Origin: Bradyrhizobium sp. | GTDB lineage: Bacteria; Pseudomonadota; Alphaproteobacteria; Rhizobiales; Xanthobacteraceae | DNA: 36,804 nucleotides | Assembly: GCF_030697065.1 (NCBI RefSeq) | Contig: NZ_JAUYQU010000279.1 | Span: 1 to 36,804 of the forward strand | Reading direction: 5' to 3' | Part shown: positions 16,036 to 23,961 of the stretch, one piece after another | Layout: each line of letters opens with the position of its first letter | Position numbering within the stretch: the stretch's first letter is position 1 | Notes under the pieces: model-generated | Told to the model about the DNA's origin: nothing | The model's input: the letters and a program-made list of their open reading frames with translations, nothing else | Database searches by the model: none | Translations under genes and position numbers: made by a program

Positions 16036-16993
16036 CCGTGCCCGTGCGCTGCGGACGCTTCTCGGCGCCACGATGGTCGCCGCGATGCTGGCCCTTGGCG
16101 GCGCAGGCCCGGCTGATGCGGAGCCGAAGGCTGCACGCATGCCCGCGAAATTCGCCGGCGCCTTCGTCCACTGGGGGGCCGAGGGCCGCGAACGCACGCT
16201 GCAGGCCTGGGAAAAATGGCTGAACCACAAGCCGTCCTCGGTGCTCGGCGTCGACTTTTACGCCCAGTACACCTGGGAGGATTATTCCAAGCTGAGCTGG
16301 GTGCCGGCCATCTGGAACAAGCTCAACCCCGACCGCAACGTGGTGTGGTCGATGCCGTTGACGGTGAAGGGCACGCCGCTCGCCGATGTGGCCAATGGCC
16401 TGCACGACGCCGCATTCGAGGCCGCCGCCAGGGCGATTGCCGAGAACCAGCCGAACGCCATCATCCGGCTCGGCTGGGAAATGAATCTGGTCGACTCGCC
16501 CTGGTTCGCCAAGGGCCAGGAGGCGGACTACATCGCCGCGTTCCGGCGCGTGGTCGGAATCTTCCGGCGCTACTCGGACGGCTTCAAATATGATTGGTGC
16601 CCGGGATGGGGGCTGCAGGAACTGGCCGCCGACCTCGCCTATCCCGGCGACGATGTGGTCGATTACATCGGCCTCGACGTCTACGATTTCAAATATGAGG
16701 GGTCGCCGCAGGAGCGATGGGAAACCCATTATCTGAAAGCGCCGTTCGGCCTTGAGTGGCAGCGCGACTTCGCCGCCCGGCGCGGCAAGCTCATGAGTTA
16801 CCCGGAATGGGGCGTCGGCCAGTTCGGCGACAATCCCTACTTCATCCAGAAGATGCGCGACTGGTTACTCCAGAACAAGGACCAGATCGCCTATGCCGCC
16901 TACTTCGACGTCGACGGGCAATGGCCGACGCAGATCGACAACAACCAGTTTCCGCAATCGCAGAAGCTTTTCCGCAAGCTGTTCGGGCGCTGA
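16022..16993 (+). CDS. Secreted glycoside hydrolase (GH26-like TIM barrel)
   Basis: The protein is 323 residues. Residues 1-33 are a signal peptide ending in ADA. The mature part reads like a (beta/alpha)8 glycosidase: RLGWEMN carries the likely acid/base Glu153, and SYPEWGVGQ carries the likely nucleophile Glu262 before the seventh strand. WSMPLTVKG and DVVDYIGLDVYD match barrel strands seen in beta-mannanase-like GH26 proteins. It overlaps the acyltransferase gene by 14 bp and is followed by a VanZ-like gene, so it probably trims or releases an acylated exopolysaccharide. The family call is from motif shape only; the linkage it cleaves is unknown. Confidence 0.8.
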   Translation: MSYADRARALRTLLGATMVAAMLALGGAGPADAEPKAARMPAKFAGAFVHWGAEGRERTLQAWEKWLNHKPSSVLGVDFYAQYTWEDYSKLSWVPAIWNKLNPDRNVVWSMPLTVKGTPLADVANGLHDAAFEAAARAIAENQPNAIIRLGWEMNLVDSPWFAKGQEADYIAAFRRVVGIFRRYSDGFKYDWCPGWGLQELAADLAYPGDDVVDYIGLDVYDFKYEGSPQERWETHYLKAPFGLEWQRDFAARRGKLMSYPEWGVGQFGDNPYFIQKMRDWLLQNKDQIAYAAYFDVDGQWPTQIDNNQFPQSQKLFRKLFGR

Positions 16994-17040
16994 TCCGGTA
17001 CAGGCAAGGGCCTGATCCGGGATACGGGCAAGGGCCTGAT
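16990..17040. repeat. Short tandem repeat (about 2 copies of a 22-24 nt unit)
   Basis: The unit begins CTGATCCGG and ends GGCAAGGGC. Copy 1 is 16990-17011 and copy 2 is 17012-17035; a partial third starts CTGAT. The exact 14-mer GGCAAGGGCCTGAT occurs at 17003-17016 and 17027-17040. The first copy contains the stop codon of the glycosidase gene, so it probably arose by local duplication. Confidence 0.8.
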
Positions 17041-17059
17041 TGCGACAAAGGGACTTCAA

Positions 17060-17434
17060 GTGAACAATTTCCGGCTGGTTATCAGGAGCGCGGCCTGGCT
17101 CTCGATTTTGCTCGTCCTGCTGGCTACCCTCGTTCCGATCGGATTGCGGCCGGCCACCGGACTGCCGCCGAACATCGAACGGTTTTTCGTGATGGCGGCG
17201 GTCGGCGCGCTGTTTGCCGCCGCCTACCCCCGGCGATTCTGGCTGATCGTGCTGACGCTGTCGCTGACGGCGGCAATGGTCGAGCCGCTGCAGTCCCTCG
17301 CCGCCGGCCGCCATCCGAGTTTCCGCGACGTCGAGTTCAAGGCGCTGGGTGCCGCGGTCGGCGCCGTCTTCGGCTACGCGGCCGTCTCGGTGACCGATTT
17401 GATCGCTTCAATTCATCCCCGCGAGCCGACGTAA
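17060..17434 (+). CDS. VanZ-like small membrane protein
   Basis: The protein is 124 residues with about four hydrophobic segments: residues about 10-30, 40-58, 62-80 and 94-112. Between the third and fourth lies VEPLQSLAAGRHPSFRDVEFKALGAAVGA, which matches the VanZ signature (Glu-x-x-Gln, then Arg-x-x-Ser-x-x-Asp, then Asn/Lys-x-x-Gly). It starts with GTG at 17060 after AAAGGGA. VanZ-like proteins are common near exopolysaccharide genes and their function is not settled. It is 66 bp downstream of the glycosidase and likely in the same operon. Confidence 0.8.
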   Translation: MNNFRLVIRSAAWLSILLVLLATLVPIGLRPATGLPPNIERFFVMAAVGALFAAAYPRRFWLIVLTLSLTAAMVEPLQSLAAGRHPSFRDVEFKALGAAVGAVFGYAAVSVTDLIASIHPREPT

Positions 17435-17505
17435 TGTCCGCTCAGGCCGCGCGCAGCGATGAGAAATCTGCCGCGCGCTGCCGGCGCTTCAAGAAGCGGC
17501 GGAAC

Positions 17506-18717
17506 CTACTTCCGCTCGGACGACCAGGGGAAATTCACATACTGGTCGCGCGTGTCATAGCAGATGTTGCCATACATTCTGAGATACGAAACCCGGCGAC
17601 TCGCGTCGTCATAGACACTGGCGGGATCGGCCAGATCGGCCTGGTATTGGTCGATATTCGCAATGGTAAGTGCGCTCGGAAGAATATCCATGGCCTGAGG
17701 AATACTTTTGCCCTCGAGCCAATCAGCGGCATGCTGCCCCATGGCGTAGCCGAACACCGGAGAAGCGAGGCTGATACTGATCTTGTAAGGCGTACCACCT
17801 TTCTTGATCTCCGCGACGGCCTCCGGCTCGCCGTCGATCCCGCCCAGAAACTGATCGGGCCGCGCTTTGCCGGCCGAACGCAGCGCCGCGAGGGCGCCGA
17901 GCACGACGGTATCGGCGCCCAGCACCACATCGACATCGGGATGGGCGAGCAGGACGGTGCGCATGGTCGCGAAGCCGCCGTCCTTATTGACTGGATTTGG
18001 CGAGATGTCGGCGACGATGGTGACCCCGGGGATGTCCTTCAGGGCATCGCGGAGCGCAACGAAACGCGGCGTGAGAAACTCGATGCTGTCCTGGGTCAAA
18101 AGCACAACCTTGGCCTTGCCGCCCAGCCGTCCCTTGATGTAGGCGGCCGTGGCGTCGCCCAGAACCTTTCCGGTCAGGTATTGCGGAGCGTTGAGCAGCG
18201 AGGTCGCCGGCGGAGGCACGACCGTGCCAACGTATGCCCCGGTCCAGATGACCTGCTGCAGGCCCCGGGCCAGGGCGGCAGGATTCACCGGCGAAGCAAC
18301 CACACCGCCGACTTTCAACGCCGAGAGGTTTCTGACCTGCTCAAGTTGCCGGGCGTCATCATTGTCCGCCAGGATCCGACGGTATTCGAGGCCGCGCTTG
18401 CGGGCAGCCAGCGCCAGTCCGTAATCGACGCCCTGCATGAATTCGCGCTGATTGTCCTGCGCAAACGTCAGGACTTTCTCCAAACCGGGCGGTGGCGTGC
18501 ATCGAGGCGTAGCGGCATCAAATGGCGCAAAAACCCTGGGAGTCGTGATCCCAGCCGGTCCGTCTTGCGCGATCGAGCCGGCGGCGCTGTTTGCAAGCAG
18601 GATGACCGCCCACGAGACGGCAAGACGGATTGAACGCAGGTGGCGAATGTGCCTGGCGTTCGCAAAGCCAATGGCTGGCGGATGTCCGTCGACCCCGGCA
18701 CGGCGATATGGCGTCAT
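17506..18717 (-). CDS. Sugar-type periplasmic binding protein (Peripla_BP_4-like)
   Basis: The protein is 403 residues from ATG 18717 (GTG 18735 would add six). A signal peptide ends near SIAQ. The mature part resembles type I sugar-binding proteins: LTFAQDNQREFMQGVDYGLALAARKRG, GGVVASPVNPAALARGLQQV, VDVVLGADTVVLGALAALRSAG and FLGGIDGEPEAVAEIKKG. These bind a small ligand in the periplasm and normally feed an ABC transporter or a sensor. No ABC ATPase or permease lies nearby. Instead a CHASE3 histidine kinase is encoded 69 bp upstream on the same strand, so a sensory role like TorT or similar accessory proteins is plausible. The ligand is unknown. Confidence 0.85.
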   Translation of the reverse strand: MTPYRRAGVDGHPPAIGFANARHIRHLRSIRLAVSWAVILLANSAAGSIAQDGPAGITTPRVFAPFDAATPRCTPPPGLEKVLTFAQDNQREFMQGVDYGLALAARKRGLEYRRILADNDDARQLEQVRNLSALKVGGVVASPVNPAALARGLQQVIWTGAYVGTVVPPPATSLLNAPQYLTGKVLGDATAAYIKGRLGGKAKVVLLTQDSIEFLTPRFVALRDALKDIPGVTIVADISPNPVNKDGGFATMRTVLLAHPDVDVVLGADTVVLGALAALRSAGKARPDQFLGGIDGEPEAVAEIKKGGTPYKISISLASPVFGYAMGQHAADWLEGKSIPQAMDILPSALTIANIDQYQADLADPASVYDDASRRVSYLRMYGNICYDTRDQYVNFPWSSERK

Positions 18718-18755
18718 TCTAAGAGCCTCACTCACTGGTCAGTCCACTTTGATAC

Positions 18756-18767
18756 ATCTGTACAGAT
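18756..18767. promoter_or_regulatory. 12-nt perfect palindrome in the kinase/binding-protein gap
   Basis: ATCTGTACAGAT lies 39 bp upstream of the binding-protein start and 20 bp after the kinase stop. TGTACA-centred palindromes are often operators of TetR-type and other dimeric regulators. It suggests that the binding-protein gene has its own regulated promoter. A 12-mer palindrome can also arise by chance. Confidence 0.4.
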
Positions 18768-18786
18768 AACATTACCTTGGCCTGAT

Positions 18787-20277
18787 CTAGGATTGGAAAA
18801 CGTGCAACTCGCGTGGCAGCACGATTTTGAATGTTGTGCCCCTGTCGAGGTCCGATGTCATGCTGATTTCGCCACCGAGGTTGCGGATTACGGTCAGCAC
18901 ATAGGCGAGACCGATGCCTTCCCCGGGCTGGTCCTGATCGCCAGAACGTTTGAAAAGCTCGAATACGCGTTCCCGGTCGCGCTCGGCGATGCCGCGGCCG
19001 TTGTCGGACACCTCCACGCAGATGCGGTCACCTTCGATGGCTTGGGCCCGCACATCGATGCGAAGAGGCCGCTGTTTCGCGCGGTATTTGACCGCGTTGT
19101 CCAGCAGATTGCCGAAGATCTGCTCCAGCGACAGCCTGTCATGGTGGAGCGGCGGAACATCGAAATGGAAATTGGTCTTTCCGCCCGCCTCTGAAAGCTG
19201 GTGCTGAATTGCAGCCGCACTCTTTGTGATGACGTCCGCGAGCTCGACGCGCTCGGGCCGAAGCTGGCGCCGCCCCTCCCGCGACAGCTTCAGTATCGCG
19301 TTGATCAGGCTGTCCATCTTGTTGGCCGAGGAACGGATGAAGTGGATCGCTTCCGGCATGTGGTCGGTGGCCGCCATACGCGCCTCGCGCATGACCGGAT
19401 CGGCGGCATCGCCCACCGCCCCCGATCGGTCGACGAGAGCCTTCAAGGGTTTAAGATTGTCCTCGAACTCACGGGTGAAGCCGATGATACTCACCAGCGG
19501 CGCGCGCAGATCATGGCTGACGATGTGCACGAAACGCTGGATTTCCTCGTTGGCCTTCGCGAGATCCACGGTGCGAGCCTGTACCCGTTCCTCAAGGCCG
19601 GCGTTGAGCAGGCCCACCTCGTCGCGCGCCGCGGCAAGTTCACGCGTATAGCGCAACACGGTGCTGGCTGCGCCGCCGACCACCACGATGATGACGACGC
19701 CGCCGATGATGGAGAACCAGCGCAGCAGCGCCGCATTCTTTTGCTGTTCGCCAACGCCGGTGGTCAGACGGTCGTCCGCGGCGCGCACGAGCCCGGAAAA
19801 GAAGATATTGGCCTCGTCCATCAGGTTCTTGCCCCGGTTGGTCCGGAACAGCGCGAGGGCCTCCGCATCGCGGCGGTCGCGCTTCAGGGCGATGGTCCGG
19901 TCCATCTCGGCGAGCTTCTCGTTAATCAGAGCAGTAAGCCGCTGAATCGAAACATCGGCTCCCTTGTAGGAAGCCAGCAGCCTGTTTACCGTTTCCAGCT
20001 GCCGCCGCGCCATCGTTGTGGCGGTGTCGTAGGGGGCCAGGTAGATTTCGTTGCCGCTGAACAGAAACCCGCGTTGACTTGATTCGGCGCTTTGCACCGC
20101 GGTGCGCAAGTCGACCGCCGCTCCCCGCGCGTCGCGAGCCTCGATCACTTCGTTGAAATAGACCTGAGCACGCTCGCCCAGCCAGAACGTCATTCCGACG
20201 ATACCGAGCAAGGCAAGAAATCCGACGAGCAAAAGCGCCGTGGTTGACTGGACAAAGGCTCGGCTGGTGATCGTCAT
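18787..20277 (-). CDS. CHASE3-domain sensor histidine kinase
   Basis: The protein is 496 residues. A first membrane helix (about 10-32) is followed by a CHASE3 sensor domain (about 35-175, with TAVQSAESSQRGFLFSGNE), a second membrane helix (about 187-207), a coiled coil (about 210-248) and the HisKA dimerisation domain with His255 in IVSHDLRAPL. The ATPase domain has IFGNLLDNAVKYR (N box), EVSDNGRGI (G1) and GEGIGLAYV (G2). All catalytic boxes are intact. No response regulator lies next to it, so it is an orphan here. The binding-protein gene follows directly downstream. Confidence 0.93.
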   Translation of the reverse strand: MTITSRAFVQSTTALLLVGFLALLGIVGMTFWLGERAQVYFNEVIEARDARGAAVDLRTAVQSAESSQRGFLFSGNEIYLAPYDTATTMARRQLETVNRLLASYKGADVSIQRLTALINEKLAEMDRTIALKRDRRDAEALALFRTNRGKNLMDEANIFFSGLVRAADDRLTTGVGEQQKNAALLRWFSIIGGVVIIVVVGGAASTVLRYTRELAAARDEVGLLNAGLEERVQARTVDLAKANEEIQRFVHIVSHDLRAPLVSIIGFTREFEDNLKPLKALVDRSGAVGDAADPVMREARMAATDHMPEAIHFIRSSANKMDSLINAILKLSREGRRQLRPERVELADVITKSAAAIQHQLSEAGGKTNFHFDVPPLHHDRLSLEQIFGNLLDNAVKYRAKQRPLRIDVRAQAIEGDRICVEVSDNGRGIAERDRERVFELFKRSGDQDQPGEGIGLAYVLTVIRNLGGEISMTSDLDRGTTFKIVLPRELHVFQS

Positions 20278-20456
20278 CGCTTAGTGCCGCCGCCAGGTCG
20301 GGCAACCATTTTGGACCTTCAGCTTCTGAGAAGAGCAGGAAAGGCACGATGAAAAGCGCAGTGCAAGACAATGCAGAGGCCGCACCGCGCCATCCACTTA
20401 ATCGTTCAAAGTCCTAAAAGTTCCCGATTCTGCTGCGGGATTCGCATCCCCGTCGC

Positions 20457-21635
20457 TCAGTTCGCCGGCGCGGCCGGCACCTTGATCTCGGTCGGCAGGA
20501 TGATCGCGGCGACGATGACGAACAGACACAGCCCCGCGAAGGCATGCAGCATGGTGACGAAACCGCCCTGCTCGTACAGCCAGGCCACCAGCCCGACCGA
20601 CGCGCCCGCCGCGGTGAAGCCGATGAAATAGCGCACCGAATAGGCGCGTGACCGCCATTCCTCGCTGGTGTACTTGCCGACCATGGCGTCGTTGACCGTG
20701 ACCTGGCCGAACGCGCCCATCACGATGCCGATCGCGGCCAGAATCAGCGGCAGGTTGGACAGCGTCGCCGCCAGATACAGAAACGGCGCCAGCAGCAACG
20801 ACAGCGGCAGCGAGATCGCCTTCAGCGAATAGCGGTCGATCAGCTTGCCGATGGTGTATTGCGTCATGGCCCCGAACACGTAGACGCAGGCCGCGATCAC
20901 CCCAAGCAGCGCCGGGCTTGCGGTCATGTCGGCGAGGCGCTCGGCGAACAGCTTGGGCAGCGCCACCGTCACCGCGTTGAAGGTGGTGGAGATCGCGATC
21001 ACCACGATGAACAGCGCCAGGATCACCCGCCACATGTCGGCTTTCGCCACCCGCGCCTGCGCCGCCGCCTGCTTGAAGCCGGAACGATCTTCATGCACCA
21101 CGGCGCGCGCGAACGCGATGCCGATCCCGATGGTGACGATGCCGGGAATGATAAAGGCCCAGCGCCAGCCGAGATACTGGCCGATCACTCCGGTGACCAG
21201 CGCCGACGACGCCACGCCGAGATTGCCCCAGACGCCGTTGATGCCCATCTCGCGGCCGAGCTTGTCGGCATAGGACACGATCATCGCGGTGCCGACGGGA
21301 TGATAGATCGAGGCGAACAGGCCGATCGCGAGCAGCGCAGCGCCGAGCTGCAGCGGCGTCTGCACGAAGCCGACCGCGATCATCGAGGCGCCGATGCCGG
21401 CAAAGAAGATCACCATCATGTGGCGGCGGCTCCAGCGGTCGCCGAGCCAGCCGGTCAGCAGCGAGCCCGCGCCGAAGGCCACGAAACCCGGGGTCGCATA
21501 GGGCAGCAGATCGGAATAGGCCATGCCGAGCGCCGGCCCCATCACGATGATGGCGGCAGCGAAGATCAGCATCGAATAATGGTCGATGAAATGGCCGGCA
21601 TTGACGTAGCCGATCACCCGGGCGGGGCTGTTCAT
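20457..21635 (-). CDS. Major facilitator superfamily transporter
   Basis: The protein is 392 residues with about twelve hydrophobic segments, typical of 12-helix MFS carriers. The cytoplasmic loop 2-3 motif is present as GSLLTGWLGDRWSRRHMM, and loop 8-9 has GKLIDRYSLKAI. It opens with RVIGYVNAGHFIDHYSMLIFAAA, which resembles the fosmidomycin-resistance/FsrA-like branch. ATG 21635 follows AGGGA. It is divergent from an AraC-family gene with a 63-bp gap, the classic arrangement of an efflux pump with its activator. Substrate unknown. The 20278-20456 gap upstream of the kinase holds no supported gene. Confidence 0.9.
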   Translation of the reverse strand: MNSPARVIGYVNAGHFIDHYSMLIFAAAIIVMGPALGMAYSDLLPYATPGFVAFGAGSLLTGWLGDRWSRRHMMVIFFAGIGASMIAVGFVQTPLQLGAALLAIGLFASIYHPVGTAMIVSYADKLGREMGINGVWGNLGVASSALVTGVIGQYLGWRWAFIIPGIVTIGIGIAFARAVVHEDRSGFKQAAAQARVAKADMWRVILALFIVVIAISTTFNAVTVALPKLFAERLADMTASPALLGVIAACVYVFGAMTQYTIGKLIDRYSLKAISLPLSLLLAPFLYLAATLSNLPLILAAIGIVMGAFGQVTVNDAMVGKYTSEEWRSRAYSVRYFIGFTAAGASVGLVAWLYEQGGFVTMLHAFAGLCLFVIVAAIILPTEIKVPAAPAN

Positions 21636-21658
21636 TGGCGAATCCCTGACTTTTTCCT

Positions 21659-21680
21659 GCAATAGGTTATAGGGTGTTGC
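21659..21680. promoter_or_regulatory. Interrupted inverted repeat in the MFS/AraC divergent gap
   Basis: GCAATA (21659-21664) and TGTTGC (21675-21680) are inverted with one mismatch and 10 bp between them, so half-site centres are about 1.5 turns apart. The element lies in the middle of the divergent gap, where the neighbouring AraC-family protein could control both genes. It is a candidate only. Confidence 0.35.
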
Positions 21681-21698
21681 GCTGACGGGATGTGGCCA

Positions 21699-22499
21699 AT
21701 GAATATCGCCGAAAAGCCAATTATTGGGATCAAGGGACGCCGCATCTCGACCGGCGACGGCCTGCATCTGATCGCCAACCACTACCGCAGGGGCACCCGG
21801 CTCGACACCCACATGCACCGCGAGGCGCAACTGGTGTACGCCGCCCGCGGCACCATGCAAGTCACGACACCGAAGGGGCGCTGGCTGGTGCCGCCGGACC
21901 GCGCGGTGTGGGTTCCGGCGCGATTGGAGCATGCCATCGACGTGCTCGCCGACATCGAGATGCGCACGCTGTATTTCGACCTCGCCTGGCTCGGGCGGGA
22001 AGCCCGCAGCGCCAGCCTCGATGCCGAATTCGTGGTGCGGGTGTCGCCGCTGCTGCACCAGGCCATCCTCGCGCTGTTCGACGGCCGTAACGACCCCGAC
22101 CGCACCGCGCTGCTGATAAAGCTGGTGATGCTGGAACTGCACCAGGCCGAGGACTCCGCGACCTTCATTCCGCTGCCGCATGAGCCGCGCTGCCGCCGCG
22201 CCGCCGACATCGTGCTCGGCGATCCCACAGGGAGCCACGAGATCGAGACGCTGGCGCGCGAGGTCGGCACCTCGGCGCGAACCCTGTCGCGGCTGTTCGC
22301 TTCGGAAACCCAGCTTAGCTTCAAGAGCTGGTGCCAGCGCGCCCGCATCGCGGCGGCGATCGAACGGCTGTCGGTCGACGCCGGCATCTCGGTCAAGCAA
22401 CTCGCCGCCGACCTCGGCTACGCCAGCGTGCCGGCCTTTTCGCACGCGTTCCGGCAGGTGACGGGGAAGACCCCGACGGAGTTTGCGGAGAAGGAGTGA
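21699..22499 (+). CDS. AraC-family transcriptional regulator with N-terminal cupin
   Basis: The protein is 266 residues from ATG 21699 (an ATG three codons earlier is an alternative). The N-terminal cupin-like ligand domain has THMHREAQLVYAARGTMQV and WLVPPDRAVWVPA. The C-terminal region has two helix-turn-helix units: LAREVGTSARTLSRLFASETQLSF and VKQLAADLGYASVPAFSHAFRQ, followed by VTGKTPTEF, the conserved end of AraC domains. It likely regulates the divergent MFS gene in response to a small molecule, as this layout usually implies. Confidence 0.93.
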   Translation: MNIAEKPIIGIKGRRISTGDGLHLIANHYRRGTRLDTHMHREAQLVYAARGTMQVTTPKGRWLVPPDRAVWVPARLEHAIDVLADIEMRTLYFDLAWLGREARSASLDAEFVVRVSPLLHQAILALFDGRNDPDRTALLIKLVMLELHQAEDSATFIPLPHEPRCRRAADIVLGDPTGSHEIETLAREVGTSARTLSRLFASETQLSFKSWCQRARIAAAIERLSVDAGISVKQLAADLGYASVPAFSHAFRQVTGKTPTEFAEKE

Positions 22500-22545
22500 G
22501 GGGGATATGGCGAATAAACTCGTTGAACGGTTAGAATAGTCGTTG

Positions 22546-22821
22546 CTAAGCTAGATCATCCAATGTCGGCGATGTCACCTTGCAGGACCAGTAACCGCGA
22601 CCATGCCACGCAAAGAAATCATCCCGCCCATTGTGTTGAGGACGACCGATGCAGTGGGCTTGCAGCGTCTGCCTCACCTCAGCTTCCCAGTTCGGCGGCA
22701 GTGTCCTTCCATGTTTCTTACAAACAATCCTCACCTGTCGGTAGATTTCTTGGTTCGACATTTTGCCGCGGCCTTCCATGGCCCAGATCAAGTATTGCGA
22801 CATTAGAGCAAGATCGGTCAT
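22546..22821 (-). CDS. Small winged-helix-like protein of unknown function
   Basis: The protein is 91 residues. ATG 22821 is preceded by AGGAG at 6-nt spacing; an ATG two codons upstream directly abuts this site and is unlikely. It contains MSNQEIYRQVRIVCKKHGR, then WEAEVRQTLQAHC, then GRDDFFAWHGRGYW. This layout resembles the N-terminal winged-helix domain of Mrr-like restriction proteins and related small DNA-binding proteins. No nuclease domain follows. It lies downstream of the DUF1778-like gene on the same strand. Base composition looks less GC-rich than its neighbours. Confidence 0.65.
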   Translation of the reverse strand: MTDLALMSQYLIWAMEGRGKMSNQEIYRQVRIVCKKHGRTLPPNWEAEVRQTLQAHCIGRPQHNGRDDFFAWHGRGYWSCKVTSPTLDDLA

Positions 22822-22944
22822 ACGCATCTCCTAGAGCGCTTTGCCCTCCTCGCAACTACCAGGTAGACCATCGCATGCCGCTTTGCTGCATTTCGCTTCC
22901 ACCTTCGCCCGATCGAACTTAGGTGGTCCGGTCGCTCACCCCAC

Positions 22945-23229
22945 CTACGGGCGACAAGTTCTTGCCCGCATAGTGCGGCGCAGGCGATCATTCGGCTGTG
23001 GCGGGGCGTCGAGCCGCTTTAGAAACTCTGCGTAAGCTTTGGGAGTTACGATGAACATCGTTCGATCCAGCAGGGCATCCTCCGCGGCACGAAGCGCGGC
23101 CTCCAAAATGAAGTCGTTGCGATTCTTGCCGGCTAACTCGGCGGCGCGGTCGATCAATCCGCGCAATTCCGGCGTGATGCGCAGTTTGAGCGTGTCGCGT
23201 GTGATCGCTCGGCTCGGTGCGGTGGCCAT
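22945..23229 (-). CDS. DUF1778 / TacA-like antitoxin (orphan)
   Basis: The protein is 94 residues from ATG 23229 (GTG 23244 would add five). The N-terminal part, TLKLRITPELRGLIDRAAEL, is the ribbon-helix-helix-like DNA-binding segment. NRNDFILEAALRAAEDALLD and FIVTPKAYAEFLKRLDAPP match the toxin-contact region of DUF1778 antitoxins. These normally precede a GNAT acetyltransferase toxin (TacT type) that modifies aminoacyl-tRNA. No GNAT gene follows; the next gene downstream is the small winged-helix-like protein. The C-terminus (RRTMRARTCRP) looks unlike the usual family end and may have been altered by loss of the toxin gene. Confidence 0.75.
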   Translation of the reverse strand: MATAPSRAITRDTLKLRITPELRGLIDRAAELAGKNRNDFILEAALRAAEDALLDRTMFIVTPKAYAEFLKRLDAPPQPNDRLRRTMRARTCRP

Positions 23230-23341
23230 ACGTCGATATACCACGGCCTAAGGACCTTGTCACAAAATCGGGCCCTTGCCTTAGTCAGGATAAAGCTGCG
23301 GGGGTCAGCGCGCACGGCCGATTTGCGAAGTGTATTCCGCC

Positions 23342-23461
23342 GTCATTGCGAGCCAACGGGTCGCCCGAATGCGCGCCTGATGACAGGCTCCGCGAAGCAA
23401 TCCAGTTTTCGTGGGCAACAGGAAAGATGGATTGCTTCGTCGCTCCGCTCCTCGCAATGAC
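23342..23461. repeat. Nested palindromic intergenic repeat (GTCATTGCGAG family)
   Basis: Outer arms GTCATTGCGAG (23342-23352) and CTCGCAATGAC (23451-23461) are perfect. Inner arms CGAAGCAATCCA (23393-23404) and TGGATTGCTTCG (23428-23439) are also perfect. The first ~40 bases are nearly the same as those at 24244-24280. It lies between the antitoxin-like gene and the GreA/GreB-family gene. Such elements are common in Bradyrhizobium as far as I recall. Confidence 0.85.
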
Positions 23462-23478
23462 AGCACCAATAGAGCACG

Positions 23479-23961
23479 CTACGCGATCGCCATGATCTCC
23501 AGTTCCTGCCCCGACACGCCGACGACATCCCCGACGGCCTTGCCCATTAGCGACCTCGCCACCGGGGACACGAACGATATCGAGCCCGCCTTCGGGTCCG
23601 CCTCGTCCTCTCCGACGATGCGATAGGTCTGGATGCGGCCGTCGTCCCGGCTGAACGTCACCTTGCTGCCGAAGGCGACGATGTCGGATGACGCGGGGTC
23701 GGCGACTACCTGCGCGGTCCGCACCCGCGCCGCAAGATAGCGCGCATCGCGCAAGGGCGTCGCGGCCTGCCGCCGCCGTTCGTTGACGTCCTCGATTTTC
23801 TGCGCTGCCTCATAGGCCTCGCGTGCCTGCAGCAGCTGGGACTCCAGCGCCCTTAATCCGGCTGCCGTAACGAGGTTCGGATGCGGCGAAATCGGACGAT
23901 CCGGCAGCAGCGTTTCCGATGCCGTTTCGGCACTGTCTTCCTTGGTGAAGGCGACACTCAA
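23479..23961 (-). CDS. GreA/GreB-family transcription elongation factor-like protein
   Basis: The protein is 160 residues. The N-terminal half has a helical hairpin-like stretch (LRALESQLLQAREAYEAAQK to ARYLAARVRTAQV) as in GreA coiled coils. The C-terminal half is the FKBP-like Gre domain: VAFGSKVTFS, TYRIVGEDEADPKAGSISFVSPVARSLMGKAVGD. Gre factors stimulate transcript cleavage by backtracked RNA polymerase. The start is TTG at 23961 after AGGAT, since no ATG fits. It is a divergent, stand-alone paralogue rather than the main greA. Whether the acidic hairpin tip needed for cleavage is functional cannot be judged. Confidence 0.82.
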   Translation of the reverse strand: MSVAFTKEDSAETASETLLPDRPISPHPNLVTAAGLRALESQLLQAREAYEAAQKIEDVNERRRQAATPLRDARYLAARVRTAQVVADPASSDIVAFGSKVTFSRDDGRIQTYRIVGEDEADPKAGSISFVSPVARSLMGKAVGDVVGVSGQELEIMAIA

